A stretch of DNA of 64,000 bases from Owenia fusiformis (Eukaryota; Annelida; Polychaeta; Sabellida; Oweniidae), in assembly GCA_903813345.2 (NCBI GenBank), contig CAIIXF020000004.1, positions 2,683,525 through 2,747,524 on the forward strand, in the 5' to 3' direction. Below are positions 25,701-38,600 of this stretch, in pieces. The translations under genes were made by a program, and so were the position numbers. Positions within the stretch are counted from its first letter, which is position 1. Each line of letters begins with the position of its first letter. The notes under the pieces are model-generated. The model was not told where the DNA came from, searched no databases, and saw only the letters and a program-made list of their open reading frames with translations.

Positions 25701-28700
25701 TTAGTCATTACCCTGAGCCAGATTTCGACTTTGCCCCTCTACAAATTGAAGATAAATCCTCGATCAAATCAGAATTGTCTAACTCTTCAGAAGATTATGG
25801 CTTTATAGTTTTGTGTATAGGGATACCTTACAGGTAAATATAAATAGGGTGCAAAGGGGGATATATTTTACCCATTGCATTCGTTCAACTTAGCTTCATA
25901 AAATAGAGCTTCGTCGTAGCTTATAACTAGACTATGTGCGCAGGGTAGATATAGTAAAAATCATAGTTTTAATCAGAGGTTTGTGTAGCTTGGAGATGGA
26001 TATTAAGGGTATCCTTTCTAGGTGTATTTGGATCATCTTATTCATCATGGTTCTAGTTTTCGAAAAACCCATTATTGTTTAAGGCTCAACTTTATTCTAC
26101 CCCCAACACATAATACCCGGCCCTTGGTACCTTTGGTTAACAGGGTTAAAAAGGCCATTTCATTCTCTACTTTATCCTTTCTCCCCTCGGAGCTCTTCAA
26201 ATGATGAGCTAGGTTTCTCTATCAATTACTTTGATTGTTAGGGACAGATTCATTACATATTGTTTTATTAATATTTTATGGCCTCTAGTCGATTAGGGAT
26301 CCATTGTGTTAGGAATTAATCCCTCTGCGCCTTACAGCGAATTTAGTCTGGAGATTTTAGTGCCTGATAGCAACTACTAGATCTGCTTTAGCGTTGGCTA
26401 ACTACTTTAGTTGTCTCGTGTGACTCTGTCGATGATTTGAGCAAATATGGAGGATGCCAAAAATTGATTAACCTCGGGGATTTGATCTGTCGGATATACT
26501 TTACTGATGCCCGTCGTGGTCAACAAGAAATATTTATTTTAAAAAAGTATTTTGGTGCTTTCTCTTTACTAGGTGCCCTAAAATTTCAATATCTGACAAA
26601 AAATGAGCGCGGAAATGAATAAATGGATCCCATGTAAAAATCAGTGTTTCTCTAAAAAACATTTTGAAGTATTTACATTTTTCTGAATTTCACAAAAGCA
26701 CTCACTTCTTATTTCATAGTTGTGAAAATTCATAGTTGATGTTATTTAGTACAAAACAAATGTTCGGAATCTAACATGATCTTGATATATGAGATAGGGA
26801 TGATATTTGGTAGGAGAATCATTCGTGTAAGCTTGTAATATGAGATGGAGTGTTTATATGATATACGTCTTTTGTAAATTTGTCTTGATTTATGTAAATG
26901 AATTACATCCCTTTATGGGAATAATAATCCTATTGTGGTTTCAATTTCAATTATAAAAGGCATAGCGACTTAACCAAATGATTCTATTAATGAATGATGA
27001 TTTGCATTATATTTAATCATAATGGAAAATCCGTTGTTTTTGCAAGTGCATTTCAATAAGCACGTTGTATCAGTATGAAAGGCAAACGAAATTCATAGTT
27101 GTTACATTTCCCCCCGCTTAGGGAATTGCGTCCTCGCACTGTCAGTCAATATTCAAACAATGGCGCAGAGCATAATGATCCCACAACTGGGTCAGATGAA
27201 CAAAGACGAGCGTCTGCATAGACATTTTTCTTTTGATATACTCCGTAATAATTACTTAATCAATATGTGGCAATTGTTTTGATAACATAAACTGCCCTTG
27301 CACGAAAATTGTTTTTACACTCCGTTATGTTTTTATTCTATCAATGCATACCTTGCATCAATAAACACACTATTCTGTTTCAACGTCTAAATATTGGCAC
27401 AAATTAGACGTCGTATAACTTAAAACGTAAAATAGTACCGACTCCTTTATTTCATATGAATCGTGTTAATGCAATACTAAAAACTATTTCTTGCATGAAC
27501 TATGAATATACTACAAAGTGTAAACATTGAATCCTGGTTTTGTAAGATTACTTCTTACTTCAATAAGGTCAAACCATATGTTCATTGTGACGTATGGACA
27601 TATACTACAAGGACATTACCACAGTTAATATATACTACCGTTCATTTTTATAGTAATGTGGTTTATTTCCTGTCATCGAAATATTGCCCTTTGTGCGTTT
27701 CAGCCAAAGTACATCGTAAAGGGTATCTCGTTATTAAATTAAGTGCGCATTTCACGCTAACGTTCCCACCCGATGGATAGCAGATTAATCTGTTTAGATA
27801 TAAACCCCATCTACTTCCTCTTTGCCTTCAAAAGTAATTTTCTTTTTCACTTATCAGGCAATTGTACCGATAATGCTGTAAATATAAAACAGTAGTATGA
27901 GTAAATGAGGAGGAATCATGCAATGTAATGGTTCTCTACTCTTAGTCATTCAACTAACTATTATTGCGCATTTCATCATTGTCACTAGGATTTGAAAACA
28001 TTTCTCCAAGACTTTGTTAATTTCTCAAACAGAACGCTCCAGTACTTGTGTCTACATTTTGAAGTCCTGTGGCTGCAGGATCGACTTGGTTTTGTTATTT
28101 TCATATCCTCTGTCTCTAGTTAGGCCCCTACAAATATACATTTGTTACAGTTGTCCTTTATGTTCATTCCCAGTCTTCAAAATCAAGGTTATCGTTATCC
28201 TTGCCTATTTAGGATGTTACATCTCTTGTTATTTTTAATGCAGCTTTGGATCTACTTTAATGCGGGATTTGGACAATTTTCTGTGAAGCAAGGCTTGATC
28301 ACCAAGGTACATGTAAATTTGACCTAGTTCCGACCTTGAACTGCTTCTTGGAGAAATGTTAATAAAAGATTTATCTAATTTTCCGATGGTGGAACCGTGA
28401 ATTTTAATATTTTACAGACATTTTTCAAATTATTGCATTCAATTAATGCAGCCAATATCAAATAATTTTATACAGATTTCATGCCATGATGTACTTATTC
28501 CAAACCTAATTAGTTGTTCCATATTTCAGGTATTTGCAACACTTTGATGTGGGAATTCCTGCTATTTTGGATTGAAATATTGTGTCAATATCGGAAATTC
28601 AAGAAATTATTCTTTTGATAAAAAGTCATCGGAGGAAGAACAAAAATATGCCTATCGTTTACTTTAACAGAAAAGTCCTACCTAAGTTCGAATTGAATTG

Positions 28701-30040
28701 TATTGTGTGTACTATGAGAATCAGTTGTTCGCCTTCATATCCACAGCTTTATTATCAAAAACAGAAGACAACCCCCTAAAAACAAAAAAAAACAAACCTC
28801 AACAAAACAATATCAAAAATAAAGTCAATAACAATCAGAAAAATGAATAATAATCAAACAACTTATTGAACACTTCTCAGCTAATATACAGATTACATTA
28901 CACAAAACGGTTAAAAACGATATGTTTGCATACTGTAGCATATGGTGAAAACAAATCAAAGTTGGGATCTCATAGATAAATAACCATATGCCAATCACAT
29001 AACTAGGCTATCAGATGATATCAAATGATATTCTATTATGTCTTAAATCTGTTGAGATGTCGTGTTACAATAGGATTATACCCTATCAACATATTTGTTC
29101 CCAAAGCCGGGAGGGATGAAATAAAGTCCTCGCGGGATCTAACTGTTGTAATAGAACACGTCCTAATCGGATTTTACAATAGGTCTATTCTAGGAGTGTT
29201 CCTAGTCGGCTTTATTCTAACGAAGCAAACTCTTAGTAGGCTGTTAAAATTAGTTGGGAGTTTACAAACGCTCAAATATACGTACAATACGTGTATTCAT
29301 ATATACTCAACCTCAAAAACGTAAGGATCATCTTTAAATAAAATTGATAGTCTGTTTAAGCATGGCATGAAACATGAGAACGGAAGATTACTAAATTAAA
29401 ATTAAGATCAGTTTGCATCAGTTTAATGGTGGTGGAAAAATTAGATAAACTGTCTTTATTGTTGTATTGTATTGTATACTTATTTACCCCTAATTAATAG
29501 AGAGTTACATAGTTACATTAAAATATTTGAAAGGTAACATTGTGTTCAACGTTGGTATCTGACCTTATACAAATAAGATCTTGCTGCATATATCCTTATA
29601 CCAAATTAGGTAAACCCTTAAAATCTAATTAACAACAATTTAAGGGAGACAAAAACATGTAGTAAATTTGCAAAATCATTAGTTTGCTGCCTACCTTAAT
29701 TTTCAAAACAAGGGTCAGCACAACCTTAATAAAACCACAAGAACATAATATTTAGAAACCTTAATCAGTTTTAATCATTTCTGCTATAATCATTCAGGTT
29801 CTACTGTTACGTTATATACTACTAAAATAATATTATTTGATTTAATTTAGTTTATTGTTTCGTTTTAATGAAACTGGCTATATAATTGATTGGAAATTAT
29901 AAGGCCTGGAGTCGTATATAAGCAATGTTTGTAATTACACAAAAGTGTTTCATGAAGTCTTTAACGTTATATAAGTTGATCTATTCTACCTTCGCAAGTG
30001 TCACCTTCAATTGTAATACTGGCTCGTGTGTGATATGACA
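22711..30040. other. Intergenic DNA, mostly unremarkable
   Basis: No gene was recognised. Contents include a 14-bp short tandem repeat at 23701-23735 (CATCACTCCCGTGA, about 2.5 copies), a dispersed-repeat fragment at 23762-23808 and AT-rich single-copy DNA. Open frames such as 24341-24637, 27502-27780 and 29025-29324 lack familiar motifs. Confidence 0.5.
23762..23808. repeat. Dispersed repeat fragment, copy 1
   Basis: TTCTGATACTCATCATATC followed by TTTCTGCCTTCAGCTAGAA matches 31683-31728 with only a few differences. The two copies are almost 8 kb apart in the same orientation. The matching part is short, so the parent element is unknown. Confidence 0.65.
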
Positions 30041-30188
30041 TTTGTGTACTAGTCATGTACTAGGGATACATAAGTCATGTACTAGGGACGTTCTTTTCAT
30101 AAACAAGAGATGTACTAGTCATGTACTAGGGATGCACTAGTCAGGTACTAGAGATGTGCTAGTCATGCCCTCGAGATGTACTAGAGTT
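30041..30188. repeat. Short minisatellite (CATGTACTAGGGAT unit)
   Basis: Six or so imperfect units carry TGTACTAGTCATGTACTAGG-type sequence, with variants GCACTAGTCAGGTACTAG and GTGCTAGTCATGCCCTCG. Spacing is about 20-25 bases. No associated gene is visible. Confidence 0.7.
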
Positions 30189-33100
30189 TAATTTTGTTAT
30201 GTCCAGAAAGTTTAACTTACCTTTTAACCCCGGGCAAAGACATGCAGGATTCGATGTCTGGTGTGAGGCCACTTTAAGTTAACTGTATGTTATCATTTAA
30301 AACAATTTTGGAAACCACTGATGACTATTTTATGTTTTACAATTTCAGAAATTCTAAGATTGAAAATGACACCAGGATGAGGAAAGGGAAAGTGTGATAT
30401 TGAAGTGTGACCTTCTCATTGGCATGAACTCTACTTTGAATATACAAGGTTAGTACCTTTAAACGTACATTGTCTGCAAATGACTTGCATGTAAAAGTAA
30501 AAGACCAACGGATAAGAACCCTAGTCAAGGAAGCTTTTCTGTATGACAAACCCGGGGACACATTTTTACTAAAGACGAAATGCATATCCGTCCTTGCGGT
30601 TAGGCTTTCTTAATTATAACTCAAGCATGTCCTCCTATTATTAAGTTCAAGATCCGTGGGTCATTTACAAAGTTAAAAACGTCCATACAACGTGGATCTA
30701 GTTTTTCGTATTTTCGATGGTAGATTCAACAATATATTGTTAGATTCTCTTAGGTTTTATATACTATTTCACTGAATTTGTAAATCAACCTATATATATT
30801 TTTTTTAAATACTATGTGAAAGGGGGAAATTCCATGAAAAATTAGGAGACTGGATTCACCAAAGGAGTGGATCTCAGAGTCCTCGAGTTTATTGCTATAG
30901 TCGGCTATTAAACGTTTTTGATCGCATGAAACAGACATTAAGTAGTATATATGATTAGCAAGGCGACCCTTCTGGACCCTTGGGAAATTAGGGCGTGATT
31001 TGCGGCAGAACTCACTCGATTTGTCGTCAATAGTCAATATCCCGCTCAAAATGTGCATAAGCCCGTGCAAAAGCAGCATGTAGCCCCCGTATAAAGTAAC
31101 TTGCTACCCCTAAAAACGCCGAACGCGTCAGCCGAGAGTGTGTAAACGGATCTTTTAGTTTTCAAAAAAATTCTGATTACAAAATAATCTACCATAATAA
31201 CTAAAACGTTGGTTTGTATGTACAAAATGCGTCGTTTAAGTTGGAAACATATCAGATGACCTTAAAACATTCTTAACTCGAAAAATAAATAATGAATAAT
31301 GATAATCGAAAAAGACTCAATTATTAATTGCGCCATAATAATCCATTAATGTATAAGTGGTCCAGTCATTCATGAGTCTGTTAATGTGGCTATGCCAACA
31401 TACAACATACTACTGCCAGATAGTATATCCTGCATTGACTATACCTATGTATTAAAAGCACTAGGTGATACATGTAAGATGTCAAAATGATAAATGACAT
31501 TTGTGTCCATGATAACCTACACTGCTCGTACAGCATATTGTACTTTACGTGTGCGTGAATTAATAGTACTACATTCATACTACATGAAGTACTACATAAC
31601 AGTAATAATGGTCCACTGGGAAATGTTATCATTCATATATGTGGTCTACTGGCAGTTTCTACTGATCTGCCCATTGTCCTTCTTCTGATACTCATCACAT
31701 CTTTATGCCTTCAACTAGAAATAAAGCTTTTCAAGAAAGAAGCTATAAAGTTATAAATGCATTCAACAGGGAAGTTCTACAAATATTTATCACCAACCGA
31801 CAAATTGTCTCAATACTCAATGCATTTCCATGAACATATGTGTATACCAGGATGTCCTCAGTTGTCCAGTATTTATTTGTTTGAGTAATAGTTGCAGTCC
31901 ATTGAATAAGGATGTTCACTCAGGGATGTTATAATTTCCACGTCAGATTCCGCATTACTTTACATATATTTATTAAAACAAAAAACATGTATATTCAAGT
32001 CCTTGACATCACGCCCTATATGTTTTGTTATAGTTGCTCTCCATTGAACAAGGAAGTTCTCTTTATAACAAGGATGTTATATACCAACCGATAGCTTAAT
32101 TCTGACCAATCAAATCGCGTGCTTTACATTTTACTTACATTTCAAATGATGCGTGTTATTCTATGTACGTGGTAAAATACGTCATGCTCAATGGCCATGT
32201 TGAAAAAATACAAGACCGAAAATATGTTCCCATTGATATATTTGGTGTAACAAGACCTCGAACTACAAGTCTTGCATCAAGCTTCTGCCCCATCCTCCCA
32301 CAATGATACCCTGGTCGTTAAAGAGAGAATGGAAACTAAGGGTTTGATGCAAAAAAATATTTTTCTCAAGCAAGATTTTGAATAGTTGAGGAGGAAGTGA
32401 ACAAAATGGATTCAGTGCAAAAGCATGAAGCATACGTGTTTTCTTAATGAAAAATGAGAACAACAATATAACATTGCCTTCAAGTGACTTTAGACGTGAA
32501 AACTACGTGGCGATAGAAAATATGTAAATAGCGCAAGATCTCGCTATACTCACGCAGTTCAGAATGTCCCAAGGGAAATTTCTTTATTTTAATTGAAATT
32601 ACATATCAAACAAGGCTTTTTCTCCACACAGCTGATTCTACATTGATAATATTAAATTCATTTTCATGGCAGACCCTTTTGTTTTCTTAACATATAGTTT
32701 CTGTGATCTCTCGCGCAAATCGATTCGCATTGGCACATGAGACGACATAATTGTTACAACGCTCAACTCGAACGCCCTGATTCTTAGCGTGTGGGATTTA
32801 GTGTTGTTTGATGGTAATATAATGAAAATTGTGTGTGTTTTAAAAGGGAGGACGTAATCCCGTAAATGCGATCTCTTTAGCGAGGCTAATACAGCGTTCT
32901 AACGCGGATCGACAGTTTTCCTTTTTATTAGGATTGTTTGCCGATTAATAATATATCAGACAATCTTAGATCGCAAGTATGCGGCAGAGATGTGCAATTT
33001 ATCAAGTACTTTTTTCTTACAGTGTACCAAATAATTTATATTAGTAATATATGGATATATAAAACGTTCTGTTATTCCTACATTTTGAATTTGAAATGTT

Positions 33101-35800
33101 TGCACTTTTGTGGAGCTTTGCTGGCCGTGCCTTTGACGCTTTAGATAAATCTTACATTGACTCTATGATTGTTATTTTTCATAAGGGCCGTAAAGAAGTC
33201 GTTGTCGTTAAACTCGTCACATCGTCACATTCTTTGTCAATATTTGCTTGGTGTAATTTTGCCAGCTCTAATCACTAAGTAATACGTCTACAAATATATC
33301 TTCTGCAATGTTATATTGCTTTTCATTTGCCTTACTGATTTTAAACGTAATGTCGACATGTTAGAATGTCTTTATTCTTGCGGGTAATATCAATATATCT
33401 TGAATTGGAAACCCATTTTTACTAACTACTTAGTAAAGATAAACACCACCGAGCAAGCGCAGTTTATACATACGTCTATGAATTTAGGTTCAAATTTAAT
33501 ACATTTATAGACCGAGTAATTAAGTTGAACAGTGGGAAAATAACAGATAATTCATGCACCAATCAAGGATGCAGAAAATATGATTTTATTATACCGTTTC
33601 TTGAACGATGTCTGCAAAATGTCGGGCTCAATTTCCACGGCGAGCAGATTAACCACCGCCTTGCGTTATAATATCCCATAAACTTGGAATTCCCCGGCTA
33701 TTTGAGGCTTTATAAGCAATTTAATTGCCCTTTCATCGTATTAATGGCTTAATGCTGTAACTGTCATAGATCTCCAAGTTAAAATCCGTAATTGCCTATG
33801 GCATGCACCCGATACTAACATTTCGGTCAACAGTTCGGCAATTCAGCGCGTATTTATAACGATTGATCCCCGCATCATTTATTCTATTCAATAGCTTGTT
33901 TTGATTTGTGTTGGATATTTGCGTAGAAATGTGTATGCGTTCCTGATTGTATAAATCAACAGAATGAGAGTAAAAAGTCATATGAAATACGAAATCCTAC
34001 AATTATTCTCAAATGCGTCTCAAATATGAAGAGACCAAAGTGGTCTATTAACATGCATTTTCACAAATAAGCATACGACAACTTTATATCAGTTTTTTGT
34101 AAATATATGACAATTAATATTCTAGTTTTCACGATTTTTGTCCATTTTTAGCATCAGGGCAAAACAACCTGGATTTTGATAAATGTAATATATTTTGCGT
34201 CATTCGTAAAACGTGTTTAGTGTTCCCAATGACATTTATTTTGCGGCGACATTTCAGGTAACCATGGCACCACACTGACTGTGGCAGAATAGCAGCTACG
34301 TTTCTCTTATAATTACTCTATTATAATCCATTCCGTATACCGCATTATTTTCTTGTGAATATTCTGTGGTATTATTGACATCCCTCCAAATATACTCATG
34401 GTAACGTTGATTTCACGTAATTTCTCGTATAACTTTTTATGAAATATAAGGTTACCGAGGTTCTATGAAAAATCAACTCTTGATTTTATTAATTTTTGTA
34501 GATAATCCAACCTTTGTTATATTTTACATTATTCAACTCGCGCATCGTAATTTTTCTCGCGGGTATGTTTCATTTTACACTAGAGCTCTACCACCGATAT
34601 TTTAATTTGAATTTTTATTTGATACGATATTTGTGTCTCTTCACGCTACATTAACCGAGAATCTTATGAATTTTCATTTCTCGCAAAAACACCGATATTC
34701 ATAGCAGATATCGTCGCAATTCCTCATATATTTCAAAACAAATGATAATTTTTACAATGTAATCCTACTTGATAACTTGCGTCTTTCTAGTACCAAGATG
34801 TTACATTAAGATGCTTTAAAATGATATATAATTTACCTAAACGCGATCAAAGCGCAACTTGTCTGTAGTAATGACTGTTTACTAAGCCTATTTGCTAAAG
34901 TTATTAATTCAACTATTATTGCATTGGTTTTTTACTGTTATATTTTCAAGTAAATATACACAGTTCCACACAGTAGTTTTAATACTTGCTAGAGACCAAC
35001 GTTTTCTTTTGTACTTTTGCAATAATGTTCAACGATTTACTGTTTTCTTTTTGCTCTTAACACAATCGCTTTTGAACAACGTATTTTTAAATTAATCGTT
35101 ATTTTAATTCCATCCACAAGTCATTGGTGTAATGTGAAATTAAGATATCTTAGATGATATTATCCATTGCCATTGTATCTATTTGGATATTATCCAACCA
35201 TAGGGAATATGTATAATAGATTTACAGACAACGGTTTAAGCGAGAGCGAATGTTATTAATTAAGAAATTTGCTTATTACAAAAATGTACGTTTAATTTCA
35301 AAGTAGAGAATGTTCAATTGTTTTGTTTGCGTGTCTCATGTTAACATTATATACTACCCAATGAATCCATACAAAAAGTATACGCTGTGTGACAATCGAA
35401 ATTCATTTCTATGCCAACATTTATATTGTTTTGAGAAAAAATGTAAGAAAATGAAATCCCACTCATATTGCTGGTATCCGTATCAGTATCAATTATCAAA
35501 CAAACACAACTCGAAAGCATTTGATCAGAACAACCCCACGGTGTCACAAATCCCTATAAACCATGGGCATGGGAGCATGTTGAAATACAACATATAATCA
35601 TTCAGTTCGTTCTTGATGTACTAGTACGTGTACCGTTTCCTTCCGTTTCTTTCATAGTTTGATAGATTCCTTAGATTTACATATTATGTAGCCAAAATGT
35701 AAATAGTACATAGACCTATATCTACAGTGTCTCCTTAAAAGGACTAGAATCAAAAAAATATCTTCGCACTCTTTTTTTCTTGAGTTAAATGCGAGCGCAC
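30189..35800. other. Intergenic DNA with possible regulatory stretch
   Basis: No gene was recognised. Repeat fragments lie at 31683-31728 and around 31794-32090, where CACCAACCGACAA and TACCAACCGATAG recur. The stretch 33600-33960 is less simple than its surroundings and rich in homeodomain-type cores (TTTAATTGCC, TATTAATGGC, CTTAATGC, GTAATTGCC), as seen in animal enhancers, but this is only suggestive. Confidence 0.4.
31683..31728. repeat. Dispersed repeat fragment, copy 2
   Basis: TTCTGATACTCATCACATC followed by TTTATGCCTTCAACTAGAA parallels the copy at 23762-23808 in the same orientation. The sequence right of it contains further internally repeated pieces (GGAAGTTCT and ACCAACCGA near 31770-31800 and 32050-32090), so the parent repeat may extend to about 32100 in this copy. 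Confidence 0.6.
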
Positions 35801-36560
35801 TTACGCCTCCAGTTTTATGACATAAATGGACCCCTTCTGTAGCATTTGTTAATTGAGGTTGGCTGGGGTAACGTTTGTCCAGGGTAATGTAAGGCATCCT
35901 TACACTTGAGTCTTTATATAATTGTCCAAAGTACATAATGCGTACATAATTTCCTCCTCTTCGAGTTCTATGACACAATAAGACCCCTCTTGCTTTATTT
36001 GTTAACTGGGTAGCGTCAATCTCCATGGCATCCGAAGATATCATAGGCGTAGCCAGGGGTGTGTGCGATGGATCGCACCTCCCCCCCCCCCCCCCCCCCA
36101 CAACCAATAAAAATAGAACCATTAGATAGGAGCTTTAAATGCTTTTTATTTGAAGCTTCTGGCTCAATTTTGAAGGAAATTTTTGTAAAATTCAAAATAA
36201 ATCTTATTTTTGGCTTGTTTATTCCATAATCGCACCCCTGACTGAACACCGAAATTTTTGGGCGATCGCACTCCCCCCCCCCCCCCGACTTAAAGCTGGC
36301 CACGCCCCTGCATAAATGTGAATGCCCTTTTATTATTTGCCGTTTTTAATTAATTAATGCCCAAAGTACATAATGCTGATTGCAAATGCCCTTTTAAACT
36401 CAAGTTTCATGACATGGCCCGTCTTGGTGCACTTGTTATAAGGTTAGCTGGGGTGACGTTAATGTTCAGGGTATCGTAAGATATCATCAATTTAAAATTG
36501 CCCACTACATATTATATTGCGAAACTCCCTATTCCTCAAGTTTCATGACATAATGTGACC
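35801..36560. repeat. Diverged ~150-bp tandem repeat, four units
   Basis: A recognisable landmark recurs at 35811 (AGTTTTATGACATAAATGG), 35964 (AGTTCTATGACACAATAAG), 36403 (AGTTTCATGACATGGCC) and 36539 (AGTTTCATGACATAATGTG). Each is followed by a GACCC-like word and, further on, by GGTTAGCTGGGGTGACG-like and CCAAAGTACATAATG-like words. Spacings are 153, 439 and 136. The 439 becomes about 170 once the inserted element at 36042-36310 is removed. Confidence 0.75.
36042..36310. mobile_element. Poly(C)-bearing MITE-like insertion
   Basis: The left end CATAGGCGTAGCCAG and right end CTGGCCACGCCCCTG are inverted repeats with three mismatches. Next to each end is a GATCGCAC word followed by a long C run (about 36079-36100 and 36272-36286). 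The element splits one unit of the diverged tandem repeat, which supports insertion. It has no coding capacity. The exact edges and target duplication are ambiguous: CATA occurs on both sides. Confidence 0.7.
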
Positions 36561-36840
36561 CTTGGTTAATACGTTTAGGTATTATTGAACGCATGGCATC
36601 AACGGATAAAGACAAATTCAGGATTATGTATAACATTTTTAAAAAATCGCAAAAAATATTTGATAAATTTTCGGAAAAAATGATTTTAAATTCATTGAAC
36701 ATATAATATACAAAAGATACACTGCTCTCTATCCTTATTGAAAATACAGATATGTCGCCATGTTTATTCGAAAAACGTTTGCCGCGGAGTGTATTTTAAA
36801 AAAATACACATGCACCTATTTATGAAAAACTCGGGGTCTA

Positions 36841-36885
36841 GTTTTTTAGCTCACATGGTGAGCTTTTGCAATCACTCACTTGTCC

Positions 36886-36921
<36 letters not shown>

Positions 36922-37816
36922 GCCTGTCTGCCTGCCTGCCCGCCCGCCCGCCCGCCCGAAAAATTATATCCATTTTTTTATTTTTAGCCATTTTAGTTAA
37001 CATTGATTTGTCCATCTGTCTCGCAAAATCCACTTTTGGACCATTTGCCTTAAACCCTCTGTCGATAGGATTCCCGTTTTAAGTTAATTTTGTTCAACAT
37101 CAATACAAAAAACTCTCCTATGACTCTTGGTTCAAAAGCTCGCCTATTTTCAAAATGGTCGCCATTCTTGTTTCGCGAAATTTACTTTTTGCTCATTTCC
37201 TAGCTTTACAAATAATTTCAGCTCTTGTGCATTGTAAAAAGCCATGTCACTGTAAAGAGTAGTTGTATGAAATAATTTTGTTACAAAAAATCGGCAAAAT
37301 GTTATATCCGTTTTTTATTTTCAGCCATTTTAGTTAACATTGATTTGTCCATCTGTCTCGCGAAATCCTCTTTTGGACCATTTGCTTAAAACTGCTGTCG
37401 ATAGGATTCCAGTTTCAATTTATTTTTGTTCAACATCAATACAAAAATCTCCCCTATGACTCCTGGTTCAAAAGCTTGCCTAATTTCAAAATGGTCGCCA
37501 TTTTTGTATCGCGAAATTCAATTTTGGCCCATTTCCTAGCTTTACAAATAATTCCAGGTGTCACGCATTGCAAAAAGCCATGTCACTGTAAAGGGTAGTT
37601 GTATGAAATAATTTTGTTACAAATAATTGGCAAAAAATTATATCCGATTTTTTCAGCCATTTTACTTAACATCGATTTGTCCATCTGTCCTCAGTCAGTC
37701 CAAAATAGTGGCAAGTGGCTTGAAATAAATTTGTTACAAAAATCAGCAAAAAATTATATCAGTTTTTTTATTTTCTGTCACCATGTGAGCCCAGTACCCA
37801 CGGTACTTGGTTTTTT
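36841..37816. mobile_element. Non-autonomous element with GCTCACATGGTG terminal repeats
   Basis: GCTCACATGGTG at 36849-36860 is the exact reverse complement of CACCATGTGAGC at 37779-37790. Both lie beside T-rich edges (GTTTTTTAG left, GGTTTTTTAAA right). After the left repeat comes a GTCT microsatellite. The interior holds about 2.4 copies of a ~335-base tandem unit (landmark ATTTTAGTTAACATTGATTTG at 36990, 37327 and 37659, the last diverged). From memory, similar AGCTCAC...GTGAGC elements with GTCC/GTCT runs are frequent in mollusc genomes. That attribution is unverified. Confidence 0.7.
36883..36958. repeat. GTCT to GCCT to GCCC microsatellite
   Basis: A tetranucleotide run begins as GTCT repeats, passes through GCCT and ends as GCCC. 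The ordered change along the run suggests successive point changes followed by slippage expansion. It sits just inside the left terminal repeat of the surrounding element. Confidence 0.9.
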
Positions 37817-38600
37817 AAATTCGGTAGCACCATATCTTAGATTAGTGAATGACCACAATATTAGACCCATGGATCGCAAATATGTAGGTGTGATTTATCA
37901 ATTACGAAACCTTACTTACCCTTTTCATGCTATTATCCATCAAAATTGTCATTTTACTATAATTACTGCTGATTATTATTTGGAGTAATAATCTCACAAT
38001 GAGATGCAATGGAGGCTCTGACTCAATAAAGCCTTACTTAGCAGGGTCGGAGCTAGAAAATGTCAAGGGGTGCTGATTTTTTTGGGGTTTGCAACAGTGC
38101 GAGCGAAACGAGCACTAAAAAACGGATTTTTTAAAAAAAATTACATATGGTGCATTCTAGGCATTTCAAATAATAATCTTTTAATGTTTTTTCGACAAAT
38201 TTGACACAATTGCTTTTTCTTTTTTTGTTGGGGTGAGAGGATCGCATCGTACCAATCGCACCCCCGCACCCATCTCTCTCTCTCTCTCTCTAGATAAGCC
38301 CATGCCTCGTACCTTGAAACACTGAGCAGAGTCAAAACCATGCAAGATATTTGAAACGCTAAAGCAGAGTCAAAGCCATACCTGTATTTTTTCAAACACT
38401 AAGGCAAAATAAAGTCATACCTGTAGTATTTCAAACACTAAAGCAGAGTCAAAGTCATACATATATGGCATTGCTAATGTAAAACTATATCTGTTTACTT
38501 CATAGTTGGGTACCCTTTCCATAAGCTTGATTTTTTAACCCGGCTCTTCTAACCCTCAGAGTAATGACGAAGGGGACATGACAGACGTCTATACATGTAC
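37817..38600. other. Repeat-derived spacer with possible degraded poly(C) element
   Basis: A stretch at about 38041-38310 begins near GGGTCGGAGCTAGAAAATG, contains GTGCGAGCGAAACGAGCAC, and ends with AATCGCACCCCCGCACCC and a CT run (38275-38292). It resembles the 36042 element in its GATCGCA and C-rich edge, but clear terminal repeats were not found. Near 38320-38460 a word CACTAAAGCAGAGTCAAAG recurs about three times. Confidence 0.4.

Noticed and set aside
35652-36303. Minus-strand open frames with Gly-rich runs
   Set aside because: The Gly runs are translations of poly(C) tracts in the MITE-like insertion, and the frames cross repeat boundaries.
36738-37082. 114-codon open frame with SVCLSVCLS repeats
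   Set aside because: The repeated residues come from the GTCT microsatellite of the terminal-inverted-repeat element.
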